Source: Madurella fahalii
Lineage: Eukaryota > Ascomycota > Sordariomycetes > Sordariales
NCBI GenBank assembly: GCA_029876055.1
Contig: CM056877.1
Coordinates: 4,402,001-4,466,000 of the forward strand
Length of the DNA stretch: 64,000 nucleotides
Reading direction: 5' to 3'
In this document: positions 43,010-55,118 of the stretch, one piece after another
How positions within the stretch are numbered: position 1 is the first letter of the stretch
Layout: every line of letters starts with the position of its first letter
The notes under the pieces: model-generated
The model's database searches: none
Told to the model about the DNA's origin: nothing
What the model saw: the letters and a program-made list of their open reading frames with translations, nothing else
Translations under genes and position numbers: made by a program

Positions 43010-44074
43010 TCACGCTGTCGGTACTGGAGTAGAATTCCCTCCCGACTGCCCATCGCTCTTTTCCTCTGCCAGGCCAAACTCAGTTTCTAGTTCAGTACGC
43101 ATGGGCAACTCCTTGGCAAGGGAGGTGAGAAGAAAGCCTAACAGCGCAAAACCAAGGCCCACTTCCCAGCACAACTTGAGGCTGTCCACGTAGATGCCTT
43201 TCACAACCGCCTCGAGGCTCGGGTTGTTATCCAAGCCCAATTCAGAATATATGGATTCCCCAGCCGCCAAAGTATAAGCTCCCCCGTTGGCAAGCAATGC
43301 ACGCGCGCCCTCGTTGTCGTATAGGCGAGCGGCCACTAGGGAATTAGCCCGGGAGTTGAAGACGGCTAGAGGTATAGCAGCTCCCCATATCGTTCCAAAA
43401 CCACGCATGAAGGCCCAAGTAGCTGTTGCGACGGCCACATCGGCCTCGGCCAAAGGAGTCAGAATCATTGGTAGAGTCACTGGTGTGATGATGCCAATAG
43501 CAAGTGCCCCTATAATTTGCGTTCCGGCCCAGTACCCCGTGGTTGAGCTCTGGTCGAGCCTAGTGAAGAGCCCGATGGCGAGGGGGGAAAGGGCGAATCC
43601 CACCATCAGCAGCGGGCGATAACGTCCCAGTTTGGTCATGATGCCGCCGCTTACTATCGTAAAAGGCATACAGACGGCAGCTGTGGGTAAGATGTCGATG
43701 CCGGACTGGAAGGCTGAAGTACCAAGGACAGCCTGGAAATAGATTGGCAGGATGAAGAGGATCCAAAACACCAGCATATTATGCGTGAAGGCGCACCAAA
43801 AGCCGGATAGCGATGTCCGATTGGAGAATAGTCTGAAGGGCGTGGTTGGCTCTGGGGCCCTCGTCTCAAATAGGAGGAACAGAGGCAGGCCGGCTAGGCC
43901 CAAAACCAGGGGCAGTATGGTCCGCCAAGACGACCAAGGTTCTTCACCACCGCCCCAGGTCAAAGCAAGGAGAATCGAGGTGATGGCGGCGACAAGAAGA
44001 GCGTTTCCGGTAAAGTCGACCCGTTTTAGCGAGTTGTATTCTTCGTCGGCATAATGTATGTCACACCCTGCCAA
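43010..44074 (-). pseudogene. MFS transporter, N-terminal half missing
   Basis: The 354 residues give about eight membrane helices and match the C-terminal two thirds of a DHA14/TRI12-like major facilitator of about 550 aa. They start at the central loop (YNSLKRVDFTGNALL, LALTWGGGEEPWSSWRTILPLVLG). Later helices include FTHNMLVFWILFILPIYFQ, the PTAAVCMPFTIVSGGIMTKLGRYRPLL loop with the second MFS signature, and a polar C-terminus. The frame has no ATG start: 44074 is TTG, just downstream of a TAA. A TTGGCAG splice acceptor near 44068 would allow a 5' exon, but none is recognisable in 44075-44650. Known family members export toxins or metabolites across the plasma membrane; linkage to the PKS-NRPS is inference. 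It is most likely a truncated gene. Confidence 0.75.
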
Positions 44075-44939
44075 CCCGTCTTAGTTTGACGCTTCTAACC
44101 AAATCTTTGACATAGGGGCTGCGTCGCGGGCCTTGTGCGGCTATACTATGCCACACGTTTTTACGAATCGAACGATACCAGCTACTTCTTCTCCATCATG
44201 GCGCTATGTTCGCTTTGCGAGACTACCTGCGCTCACTTGATCTTGTGCGTGCCGTTCACGCCAAAGGCTCTGACGGGCCTTCAGACATCTAGAGCATTCA
44301 CGAAGCTGAAGAAGTACATGACTTTGAGGAGCTACGCTACCTACACTAATAATTCGGACGCTTTTCGCGGAACTGTGGAAATGCGTCGTCTCTCTAAGCA
44401 GACTGGGGACAGGCGTGTAGGCTCGAGGGGTGCCGGCAACGGACGCCAATATTCAGACGACTCCGACAAGGTTCTTTATAAACAGAATATTGTCTAGCCG
44501 ACGAGGCACTGGTCTACATGATGTAATGAGCCTATCGGTGGCCTTGTTGGAGGGTGGCGGTTACGTACATATGGATGTCAGAGTAAATGTATGAAATTCT
44601 AGTGACCTTAGAAAGCGACTGACCAATGAAATGTTTATGTATTCTATCGTATATATATGGGAATTACCTGCTCCAGAACGCTCCTTTTGGGGTATAGACT
44701 CGAAATTGAAGAGTCTACAGAACCCACATATGATCCACCGCCTAAGCTACCTTCCCCTATAGCCGAGCGAGGATAGCCACAGGTAGATAAGGGTGCGTTG
44801 CTTTGCCACTCCGACGGATAGTCTTCATTGGCCCTTTCTAGGCTTTTAAGTTGGGTGTGTTGGGTCGTTTCAGACACTTGTACCCAAACCTAACATAGAC
44901 TAACCTATCATGGACAAAACCTACCATATCGGGACGTAA
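44075..44939. other. Intergenic, no gene recognised
   Basis: The missing 5' exons of the MFS gene should lie here but are absent. A 120-codon + frame (44135-44497) opens on GTG and has no clear domain. Confidence 0.45.
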
Positions 44940-45420
44940 CATATGAGGCTCCTGGACCAGTTATTCGCAAGGAGCAGCTGGATGGCAGCAATGAGAAGTT
45001 CTTCGAGGTGGCTCAGCTGTTGATCGAGACGACGATGGTCAACGTGGACCGGAAGGATTCTTTTGGTTGCATATCACTCTTCTGGACTGCGAGACACGGA
45101 CACAGCGAAGTGATACGCTTATTGCTTGGCACGGATGAAGTCAATGTCAACGTGACGGAAGAGAAGAAGCGGACGCTACTACACTGGGCGGCAGCATGCA
45201 GAAATACCACCGTCGTACATGCAGCTCCTTGATTCTAGAGGCAATGATCATCCTCTAGACGAGGTTGGCCGGAGCCCACTCCAGTTCGCTGATTATCCGA
45301 CGCAACCGCTAAGAAGGGGTAGATATGCTCCTCGCCAAGGAAGACGTTGGCCCCTTGGGGGGAGACAGGGAATTGCAAATACCGCTTGCCACAGCTTTGA
45401 AGCGGGGCTATGATGGGATA
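44940..45420 (+). pseudogene. Ankyrin-repeat protein fragment
   Basis: A frame at about 44960-45232 shows ankyrin units (VAQLLIETTMVNVDRKDSFGCISLFWTARHGHSEVIRLLLGTDEVNVNV, in two pieces, then RTLLHWAA). A second frame carries on from 45219 (LLDSRGNDHPLDEVGRSPLQFA). The repeats are cut by a frameshift near 45220 and by stops, and no effector domain is attached. It is a relic of a larger ankyrin protein. Confidence 0.65.
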
Positions 45421-45795
45421 AAGGGATTGCTGATAATGAGAATCAAGATCACTGAAGTGTCAGCGGATTAGGATCCAGCCTTAGGTGACTATATCGTAGG
45501 CTTTGATGAGAGACTGGCAGAATTAGACTGCGATGATTGACTTGATATCGAAAAGAAATATAAGAATATAATGCAAAGAGGATAAATATAGAAATATAAG
45601 CTATAAAGTAATTGAGGCGGTTCCGGAAAATACTAGTACCTAGACTAATCATGTCTTAATGAACTAGCCTGAAGACACCTCTTGGCCTCATCAGGTGGAC
45701 CCATGGGGAAAATAGCGAAGGAGCAGAGAGGAGGGCCCAGGGAGTGCTCAGGATTTCCCGGATTCCCGTCAGCCAACAGCGCTACAATCATTGCC

Positions 45796-47626
45796 TCAGC
45801 CGTCAATCTTCCTCTTCCAATAGGTATAAACCTTCGCCTCCCACGGCATAAGGGACTCCCTTCCGACCCACTCAGGCGGCACATGCCTCCCTTGAATAAC
45901 TTCCTTCCACCCCAGCGTTTCCTTGTCCAGCACGATATTCGCTTCCCGGCGTATGCCGATCCGAGAAGCCAGCCACGAAGACAACAGGCTCAGCCTCACG
46001 AATTCCCTCACCCACGCCATAACTTTCGAGTCCATACCCCGATCAATATAGAAGAACTTAGTATCATCTTTAGCTAAAGCAGGACGCTCTACCCGAAACT
46101 TGACTAAGTTTGTCACAGACGTGAATAAGCTCTCCCTCCAACTCCCCTCCTTAAACCTACCCGTAATTCACCGGATCCGTCTGCTTCAGACCCTATCCTG
46201 ACTCTGATCCTGCTTGCCCGCGAACTCCTCTCCCACAAAGAATCATCGAGGTCCCCACCAACGTTAGGAGCATCACAAACGTGAGCTTTGCACGCTTCTC
46301 AATATCCAAGATCCCCTTATTCTTGCAGAAGTTATAGGATCTCTTTTTCTCATTCCCATACCCCTCGATGTCATGTAGCGTGACGTAATTCTCCGCCTGC
46401 GGCTCGTGCTCGAATCCACGTCCACCATCGAACCGATCGAGTAGGCAGTTGGCCACCTTGCGCAACGTCCACTCAAAGTTGTCGCCCCGGGCCCCTTCGC
46501 CAACGAGGACGACGCGCAGCCGCTGCTGCCACGGCTCGTTCCATAGGACATCGCGATGCCCTCCCCTAACTATATCAATAGGTATACCGAGCTCTTCGCC
46601 TACAACGGGGAACTTGGACGGGTCGGTTGTACTATTAGGGCAGCAATCGTTGTAGAGTTCCCAAGCGCGGTCCCTGTAGGCACGGACGAAATCCCAGTTA
46701 GTGGTATTGTTGACACCGTCTATGCGGAGGCCGCCTACCGCGAAGTCGGTCATCTGATGAAGATTCTTCGCTGCGCGGCCCCAATGGACAGGGCTATGGG
46801 GGGGCTACCCAACGAGCTAGGTGTGACTTGTAGAATGCACAAGAGGGATGCACCATCTTCGTCTTATCCGATTCAGGGTCGTATGTCTCTGTCGCGGATG
46901 TATTTCCAGAGCATGCAGTCCCAATCCTAGCGCTATTGTCTGTGTGCGATTGGGAGCTGTCGGGATTCGAGGGCTAACCCTTAGGACGAGTGTGGAACTC
47001 GGGCAAGTTAAAAACACCATAAGAGTTTTGGCCGAAAGCCATGACAACGGCGGTAAGGAGACGCCTGTAGCGCGACTATAACGTGTTGACAAGAGAGACA
47101 AGCTACGATGCAGGCCCGTGATCGAAATCAGGAGCGAAATAGTTGGCGGTTGCGTAGCCCATCCCCCTTTGATCCTAGCATCAACGGCCGGAAGCAGCTC
47201 GAGGGCATTAATACCCAGCTCGGCCAGGATTGCTTTGCCTCGGATAACGGGTACCGGGAGGGGAGCAGCTTCCAGCGAGGCTGGCTTCAAAAGAGCTTGT
47301 ACGTCTGCAAAGGTGCCAACGTCGATGTCGACGCCTCTCGCATTGCTGCCAGCTTTCAACCATGATGTTGGCAGTTCGTAGATGACGAGACGGCGATTGG
47401 CTTCTAGGCGCTTATGTCGAATAGTAGGTCGAGGGGGGTCGCTGCCATCAACGTCGCGGGCGATCAGCTTGCCGGACCGAATCTTGATGACGGCGGGCGG
47501 CTGATCGGTCTTGCTCTTGGCATAGCGGTAATCAACCGCGAAGGCAAACGGATCCGTAACCCTGTTCGCTAACCATCTCGAACTAATAGTGGTACACGCC
47601 GTTCGTGGTTGGAGGGGTAACTTCAT
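45796..47626 (-). pseudogene. GH13 alpha-amylase-like glycosidase relic
   Basis: The gene starts at ATG 47626 (MKLPLQPRTACTTIS). Its first intact block (to about 47190) has an N-terminal carbohydrate-binding-like region and LVIYELPTSW with LGINALELLPA, typical of GH13 strand beta-2. A one-base loss near 47175 shifts the frame (GGWG..YATANYFAP is readable only in the next frame). The block 46753-46193 carries the catalytic-nucleophile motif region LRIDGVNN, the acid/base region VVGEELGIP and the third-acid region TLHDIEGYGNEKK. More frameshifts near 46215-46160 separate GEEFAGKQ and QTDPVNYG. The C-terminal beta domain is at 46116-45796 (RHVPPEWVGRE..MPWEAKVY). The product would be an intracellular starch/glycogen-type hydrolase of about 650 aa; this copy cannot make it. 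Confidence 0.8.
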
Positions 47627-48495
47627 TTTAGCTCAAGTTCCCAGAGCCCCTGCGTCCCCTCGATCTGGAGATAGATCCTTGTGGACAAGCTTGTTAAAGG
47701 AACCGGTTGTCCGAGGGGAAGTGCTGGCCGGAGTAATAAGCAGGGTTAGCTATTTGCTAGTTCATATGTAACAGTCGAGGTTGATTGGAAAGTAATTGCA
47801 GAGCTACAACTTGCCTATGTGCCGAAAACTAAAAAAAAAAAAAAAAAAAAATGGCTCCAAATGCTCTTCTAGCCTGGAAAAAGCGTGGGACATGCCGGCT
47901 TGTGCACTACGGAGATAGTAACCCCATTGCCAAGTTTGCCCGCATCATACAACCAACTCTTCGGGGTGTTGGTTAGCGCAAGATATACACCTTCTCTCCT
48001 TAGAGCTGCACGAGGCTTTCTACGGCGTCATCCGGGACAAAGGGGGCGGTAGGCAGTCTCACGTCAGTGTCGAGTTGAGCTTGTTGCTTTACGAAGCCGT
48101 CTTCGAGACCGCTCTCTAGGAGCAGTTCTCGGCTACACTGCACGAAAAGACGAGACATACATACTTTGGGATTACGTTCAGAGCCAGACCATTGACGTGC
48201 GCAACAGAAAGTAAATTAGGGACCGGCACTTTGTTTGTGGGAGGAGAGAGGCTGGGGCTGGATATCTTTGTCGTATATCATGTGCAGGGTTAATAGATGG
48301 TCGCGCAGCAGGGCAATAATGTGGCACCGCTGCGATACTCATGTCAAAGCTCCATGTTTCTTAATTGGTGCAGTCGCTCCCGCGACGTCGGCGGAGCCGA
48401 GTTGTACTATGGGCTGATTTCCTTACTTAGGGAAATCATGTCCTTGATTATATTCAACACATGCCAGCCTAAACGAAAGGCATACCACAAAACCT
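47627..48495. other. Intergenic with A21 tract and degenerate sequence
   Basis: It contains a run of 21 A at 47831-47851. On the - strand, protein-like pieces (LLLESGLEDGFVKQQAQLDTDV near 48070-48130, in two fragments) are interrupted by stops. It may be the rest of the gene relic that includes the repeat at 48496-48695. The family is not recognised. Confidence 0.4.
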
Positions 48496-48695
48496 GCGGC
48501 TTCCTTTTCTCGGTCATAGATGCGACCTCAAAGTACTTCTCGTTCTCGTCAATCTTGATGTTCGACACCACCTATTCGTGAAGTTTATCTTGTCGATACT
48601 ATCGACTCGGAAGTCTGGGTCGGTTCCGTGAAATACTACGTCCAATGAGAATTGAGCTGTTGAACGAAATAGGAAGGTGGGACAAACCCCGCTCC
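48496..48695 (-). repeat. Degenerate gene fragment shared with the window's right end
   Basis: It is about 200 bp and matches 63784-63979 by eye: TTTCTCGGTCATRGATGCGACC, AAGTCTGGGT.GGTTCCG, CCAATGAG, AAATAGGAAGG.GGGA.AAACCCCGCT. The - strand reads EVASMTEKRKPQVLW here and KVASMTEKGKRRALW there, so it is probably a fragment of a duplicated gene. Confidence 0.7.
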
Positions 48696-49319
48696 ATGTA
48701 TACCTGACCTAAGTATCCCCTTCCGTTTGTTGCCTATAAAGTATTAAATATAATTGTGAAAGAACCGTTTTGATGTCGGGCATCAGTGGAGCGAGCTTGC
48801 AGCTGGGTTCAAGATAGCAATATGCTCCTGGTCGAATGCCGGGCCGGTGCCCGCCATGAAGAGTGAAGACAATGACGTTGAGCGTGTTCCTATGGGCGGC
48901 AGGCCGGATCGCCGGATACTCCATCCCAACGACCCACTTCTCTCCTCCTTCACTAAGTACCTATGCTGCAAAATCTTCCGTCAATTCGGTCTATTCCGAA
49001 GGTTGCTTTTCTTGTATTCACCTAGTAAAGCCGTTGGACGAGATGGAAAGGGCCGCTTAAACTTCCCCTTATTAAACCCGACGTTAAGGTCTGTTCCCAG
49101 TAATGCAAGTGAAGAAGGCTAGGTAACATGATTTTGATGAGCGATGTAGTCTGGTAGAAGCTCACAGGCACCCGAAACGTCCCTTTTCAAAGGACACTGT
49201 CTTGACGTCTCGATCATGTCGTCCAGATTGCGCCATTCATATACGTCTATGTGGTCCCGTATTGTGCCGCCCGAGGACTGTCCCGCCCCGGACTGCTCCA
49301 CCCCAAATTGCGCAGGCCC
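48696..49319. other. Intergenic, no gene recognised
   Basis: There are only short frames below 95 codons on both strands. The right part may belong to the NACHT relic that follows. Confidence 0.4.
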
Positions 49320-49560
49320 GAAGTTTAATTGAGCGGTAGGCGCGTGGACTGGAGATTCCCGCGCAGCGAGTTATATCCCTGAAGTAACGTCGACTTCCCC
49401 GAGCCGGGATGTCCCTTGATCCAGGGAAGGCCTCCGGAGCAAGCGGCTCAGCTCTTGTAGGTCTCGTGGTCCAGCAGCCACTTGCAAGCCCCTAGAGCGG
49501 AGCATCGATTCCTTTCGATCGGTAGTCCATTTCTGGGAAGGTCAGCGATCTTGAAATTCT
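49320..49560 (-). pseudogene. NACHT/NLR-like NTPase fragment
   Basis: The - strand reads ACKWLLDHETYKS near 49490-49450, a short gap, then LPWIKGHPGSGKSTLL near 49430-49385. The P-loop (GHPGSGKS) after a (T/A)C.WLL helix and an LWIKG strand is the start of fungal NACHT domains found in NLR-like proteins, often with ankyrin repeats. In-frame stops lie on both sides and the sequence cannot be followed beyond about 80 residues. The ankyrin fragment at 44.9 kb is on the other strand, so it is not the same gene. Confidence 0.65.
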
Positions 49561-49734
49561 AATATGCACTACAGGTAATACACAGGTATTTCACCGCCTA
49601 ATTAGGTCATTGTGTCCACTAACCATCTTGCCTTTTCTTGTACCCCAATCTGCTAATCATTGATCGTCACTATACTAACACCCCAGAGATCATACTAGAA
49701 TCATTAAGCTATCGCTCTCACAAACCTAGAGTGC

Positions 49735-50113
49735 TCAGATTGGCATATTGCAGAAGAAAACATTTGCGAAATCCGCGAAGCAACAGCTAGTGCCGGTTGG
49801 GATGCAGTAGTAGCCCACGGTGGGGCCACCGCAGCAGTCGTTCTCGGCACAGAATAAGAAGTACTTGTCGACTAGGACAACGTTAGATAGCGACCGTCCA
49901 TGGCGGGGTGAGATCAGAGTTTTGGTGCCCAACACAAGGAACAGCAGCCCTGAGACATCAATAGCTGACAGACGTGGACTCACTTTCCTCGCAGACGGTC
50001 AGGGAAGTTTACCGCTTTTGGAGGGCATCCATCTGGTAGCGGCTGCCTCTCATTATCTCTCCGGCAGTAGCATGGGAGACGAGGACAGTAGTAACGGCTG
50101 TCGTGAGCTTCAT
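49735..50113 (-). CDS. Candidate small secreted cysteine-rich protein (exon structure unresolved)
   Basis: An ATG at 50113 starts MKLTTAVTTVLVSHATAGE, a plausible signal peptide, with frame to a GTAAAC donor at 50012. Downstream, 49850-49735 encodes a compact Cys cluster (FCAENDCCGGPTVGYYC, GTSCC, FFCN) ending in TGA at 49735. Acceptors TGTCAG, CTCAG and CCTAG lie between. With the GTAAAC donor none of them keeps phase, so either another donor is used (GTGAGT at 49983-49978) or one base has been lost. A CC motif with spaced Cys is common in fungal effector-like proteins. Secretion and function are inference. Confidence 0.4.
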
Positions 50114-53024
50114 TATGGCTATCACAAGAATGACGTTAAAGATTGATTTTGTCAAAAAAGATCAGTCGCGTACTGCACTTGTCACAATGGAACAATGAAA
50201 TAATGAAACAGGAACGGCAGCATTTGGTACCACTATTTACCCATTTTACGACTCCCGAGCTCTTGGGCGTTCGACACCGGCATCACCTATCTGAAATTAG
50301 ACAATTGATTTCGAACAACCTACGTAACGTTGGCACGTCGGACATCACCTTGATCTAAGTGTGAGCTGCAGGGCAGCTATGGTCTCTAGATACCAACGCC
50401 CCCATAGCCCTGTCTTCCATGAGCAAGATTCCAATAAGGCTATGCCATATGGCTTTCAGGCCTTCAGCACTGGGCATCAAGTGGCGCATGGGCTAGACCA
50501 GTGATAGCTTGCAGTGGAGCCGCTGATAGGTGCGCCCAGGCCAGGGAAGTAAAGTACCTAAGGTACCTATACACCGAGCACTGCATGACCAGACTGGCAA
50601 TTTCAACATGTTTGAGCAATTCGGCGCATGGCTGTATTTCGATTGAGTTTGCAACATCCGGCAGTTTTGCTGCAGTTGATAGATCTCCGGGATGGTAAGT
50701 TCGTGTTACTGCCTACAAAGTTGTAATAGTGCACAAAATCCGCTGACATCAGGATCCTCATCCTTAGAGAGAAATTGCGCGTGTCAACCAAGAGGGGTCA
50801 GGTGGTCAAGGGATTTGCCACACATGTAACGGTGTAGATCACTGCATTTTTGATCCTTTCAGTCCACTAGTTGAGCGATGAGGTGCTGTGGCTTGGGGAA
50901 ATATTCAGCTGAGCTGGGCCATGCCTGAGCCGGAAAATTCCATCCAACGAGGTTGAAGCAAGGTTTGAGAGGCGCAGATGTTCTGACCGCCAATCCACTA
51001 CCCGCCGTGGCCGAAGTCTCCTTGTTGTCAACCGCCTTAGGTATTGCTGCAGTAAAGCCCTTCCTCCCTTATTCATTTCCGACGATCTAGATCGCCGTCT
51101 TCGAATTCGCTCGCTGTCCTCAGACTCGGAGTCCATCCGTGATTGCTCGCTCCGCGTACTTGCTCGTCTTGATAGTTCACCCTAGATCGCACGCGAGGAG
51201 AACCCGTCACCAAGTAGATTCTATGGCGAAACTCGTAGCGGTTTGTGTGTGGTTTGGCCCCGTTTCTGCTAGCGCTGGGATCCTTGAGTGCTATGCTGAT
51301 GGCTGGCCTTGCGTGCATTGCCGACAAGTCATTTTACATAGTGTTCGACGTCGATATGACCAGCCTGTCGATGTTGCCGTTATTAGCACCAAGATCCCCA
51401 CCGATAGCCCGGGGCCCGTCATCAGCTCGAGGCAGGCCAGCCCGCAGACGGCCAACTCACTGACGCCGACAGGGTCGGGACCCTCAACACACTTGGGAGT
51501 GGAGGAGTTGTACATGTATCTACTTTACAGGTACATGGAAGCGGATTCCCTATCGTAGGGCGGTATACGCCAAATCAGCGCACCGGCCCAGACCACCGCC
51601 GGGGTATCGCGGAGCTTCCCGGGCCTTTGATTCCGGTATCCCTTGAGCAACGCAGCTACACGTAATCGGCCGGGCTACCCCGGAAGGACGGCAATATCCA
51701 CAGGAGATCGACACCGAGCCCCGATGGCGCCAAGCAGGGACTTGACACTACACAGTAGACAGGGATTCGACGGGGCAGTTACACTACTGTAACCCGTGGT
51801 TTCAATTCGAACGGCTCAGGCCTGGCTGCCCAGCCAAAGAATCATGAAATCTGTGCAGGGCGCTTGCCTGTGCTTTGGGGCGGGACACAGCGCGCCGGGG
51901 GCTCCTTCACGTCTGTTCACCAGCCTCTCCTCGTCAAGGATCCCAGTCCGACGGAGAGCCACTTTTGACCCCGCATCCGCCCGGCCTCGCTTTAATAACT
52001 GCGGATCAGATCCAGTGCCGGCCTTGGCTGTAAGCTAGGGCATAAGGTTATGGTTGCTTCTGGGGCTGACGCTCGCCAGTTGGATCTGGTCCCCGCTGAG
52101 ATAGCCCTGCCTCCTTGTCTCCCGGTGCGGTGGTTACACCGGTACATAGCAGCGTGGCGGAAACGCCCCACGTGCCCAAGAAAACGTCTGCAGGATCCTT
52201 GCGCCTGAGGCGCATCAACCAATCCTCATCGTGGACAGGTGAACGGGTAGACGGGTGGACATCCCAATTCACGACAAGCCTATCTTAGACGTCGAGTGCC
52301 AAGAACTCGGACCTGTCACTCTGCATCCGTCGACGAAACAAGCGGCGAAGGAACGGATCATGCCGGCCTACTAACGTATGATGGGTATCTTTTTTTCCCG
52401 TCCATGTCGCGTCAAGAGATCATTCTGGCAGGAAAACGGGGTCCGGCAGCAGCTGGTGATTGATTTAGCGCGCCCCGACCTGTGCAGGGAAGAACACTTT
52501 TGCTGCTGTTCGAACCGCCAAAAGAGCCTCTCCCGTTCCCTGAGCCCCAGTTGTCTCGTGAACTCAAGTACAATCCGTTCCCTCCAGAGAAGAAGTATTC
52601 TCGTCTCACCAACATTACAAATGGAGCGTTGTCAACGTCGGCCGTCTGATGTGGACGCTATTACTTGCGTTATATTACAAGCGATGCCTGATGACCCGCA
52701 ATAGACGACGTAGAGGGGCCGGGAAGTAGAAAGAGAGACTGAGAGGTAGATTTGTTTACCAATTTGGAGTTTATCAAGAAATAGTGTACCAAAGACCAGC
52801 TTATTTACAAGCTACATTAGTAGGTGTCTTAGGGCCAAATTACGGAGCTAGCGATATGAGTGGCAAGTTGTAGAGCTAAACTCTATAGTTTCAAGGGTAT
52901 AGTAATAGGATACTTGAATAAGTCCTATAATGTAATGTGAAAGCTAAACAAAATCTTATAGTAAAGGCGAACAAGCTGTCGCGCCTGCCGGGAATGGCTG
53001 CCGCGCCAGACTATCTTCAAGTTT
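50114..53024. other. Long intergenic region, no gene recognised
   Basis: This is nearly 3 kb. Frames up to about 139 codons (51139-51558, +) lack domains, signal peptides and consistent introns. The stretch 52740-53000 is AT-rich. Nothing here can be supported as a gene. Confidence 0.45.
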
Positions 53025-55118
53025 CTAGTAGTCTTTCGAGCTCAACTCCATCAAGGCTTGTTGTAACATAGAAACCGCCCCAGGAAATCGTGGTGTTATG
53101 CTGCAAGGGAAGGGAACCGGACGACTACAAAAGGTTTGTTAGCATGTGTTAGAAAAGCTGGGTAAACCAATGGAAACACTTACACTGTCACTCCCTCATC
53201 GATACAGCCATCAACGTCAAGCCCGATGGGTTGACCATCTGGTCCCCGCTCGCTATCAATTTTTGTCGCCCAAGCCAGAAGCACCATGTTGATGAGGAGC
53301 ATCTTGTTCGCAAAGTGCCGCCCAACACAGATGCGGCGACCGAAACCAAAGCTGACGTGAGCTTCCTCCTTGGTATCAGCGGGCGCCGGCTTCAACTTGC
53401 CCGTGATTCCGTCAATGTGGCGCGAGGGGTTGAAGTGATGGGCATCCGGCCCGAAAGTTTTGGGGTCGCGATTGATGGCCCAAACATTGGGGATGAGCAT
53501 CGAGCCTTTGGGAATGAAGAAGCCCTCGTGCCAAATGTCCTGGAAACTTTATAAACGTTTGCGTCAATGTGAGCGTCGGTGAAAGATGTACCTCAGATGT
53601 TGTATGCGGGAGTCCCAGCGGATCGATGGGTCGCCATCTGTTAACCTCCCTCACCTACATCGGCATCCGTTAGAAAGGGATCTGAAAAAAATCTCTGGAT
53701 CTGGAACCAAAAAGGTGGCATACCATTGCTTGCATATACGTCATTCTTTCACAATCCTCGAATGTCGGGAGTCTACCCTTTGCCACGATGCTGTCTATCT
53801 CCTCGTGCGCGCGTTTCTGGGTCTCGGGATATAGGATAATGGCCATGAGCCACCAGCTCAAAACGTCGATGATCGTCTGGGAGCCCGTGCTGTACCGTCC
53901 GTCTGTCGTCAGAAATCAGCGACTAAAGATGCAGGCGGCGGGGTGGCTTACAACACCGCGCCGGCTAACCAGTACTCTTCCTCCTCGCTGAGGCCAAGCG
54001 ATTCCGAGTTTTTGGTCAACGAGTTGACCATACTCGGTCTATCCATTCCTTTCTCCTGAGAAGGCCGTTAGCGCCTGAGCGTGTCAGATAAACGGAACAA
54101 GCCAGAGCCGTTCTTACCTTTGTTTCCTTAAACAACTTCTTAAACGTCGCCGAATCCGTCTCAAACGCGCTCTCGGCCATCTTCTTCCAAGGCGACATCC
54201 TACCGCATCATTAGGCCCCGACATCGGCCATCACTACTAAATTAACCCTCTCGGGCGGGAGAGAGCAGCACTCACCACGCGGGAAAGAACCTCAACCACG
54301 GCAGCAGCTCGACCAAATACGCGCCGGGGGACGTCGCGCTCTTGGTCAACCGCTTCACATACTCGTTCAAGGTCTTCACGTCCTCGTCGCTGCTCCGGCC
54401 ATAAATCATCCTGATGGCGCCCCCGGCCACGGCTCTCTGGATGTGGCCGTACCATTCCATCCTCGACGGCTCCGTGAGCATCTTCATCGCCAACGAGACC
54501 GCTTCGCGGTACAGAGCGGGGTGGTAGAGGGGGACCGCGCTGGGACGGAGGCCGTTGTGCGAGGCGCGGCGCATGCGGTTCCATCTAACCAGCCACCATT
54601 GTTAGCATGCCGCGTGTTTGGGGGGCAAAATTGGGGGGAAGTCAGTGGAGCACAGACATCTCGCCTGGGTTGAGAAAGGTGATCAGCAGGTTGCCCGTCA
54701 TGATGCCGACCACGATGTTTCGCGGGCGGTGGGACGTTATGGTGGCTTTGCGGTCGAGCAGATCAGATGCGGATTTCAGGTCGTTCAGGACGATGAGGTC
54801 CTGGCCGGCGAGGGTCAGGTGCATGATGGAGCCTGCACATCTCTTTGGTCAGCGGTCAATGTATCTTCCACGGGAAGCTGTTGTTGCAAGTCTACCGTAT
54901 TTCTCCTTGAGCGACGTGAAAGTGACCCATTTGTCGCCAATGATTTCCGAGACGTTACCAAGGAGGGGGATCCCTCTGGGTCCCGGTGGGAGGTGCTTCC
55001 GTGGTCCGCGACGGCGATTGAGTGAGGTGAGGGAGGCAATCGCAATGAGCACAAACCCCAGCGCTGCTAGGGTTGGGTAACGGGCGATGAACCCCCAGTC
55101 TGAAGGGAGGAGATCCAT
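53025..55118 (-). CDS. Cytochrome P450 monooxygenase, nine exons
   Basis: Exons are 55118-54896, 54832-54658, 54584-54276, 54199-54118, 54055-53952, 53889-53724, 53654-53592, 53539-53184 and 53124-53025, giving 525 aa with all phases agreeing. The N-terminal ER anchor (WGFIARYPTLAALGFVLIAIASL, in part) is followed by a basic stretch and the Pro-rich hinge (LPPGPRGIPLLGN). The C-helix WNRMRR spans an exon join. The I-helix region is AGAVFTGSQTIID, the K-helix ExxR is EVNR (VREVNRWRP), then FNPSRHID and the haem-ligand motif FGFGRRICVG with its Cys. The C-terminus reads VVRPVPFPCSITPRF. It resembles the fungal O-methylsterigmatocystin oxidoreductase-like group of class II P450s. The gene shows no lesion. 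It could tailor a polyketide, but distance (about 13 kb) leaves that open. Confidence 0.9.

Noticed and set aside
44135..44497. Possible N-terminus of a HET-domain protein (MALCSLCE)
   Set aside because: Only about eight residues look familiar; the rest does not match HET motifs in any frame.
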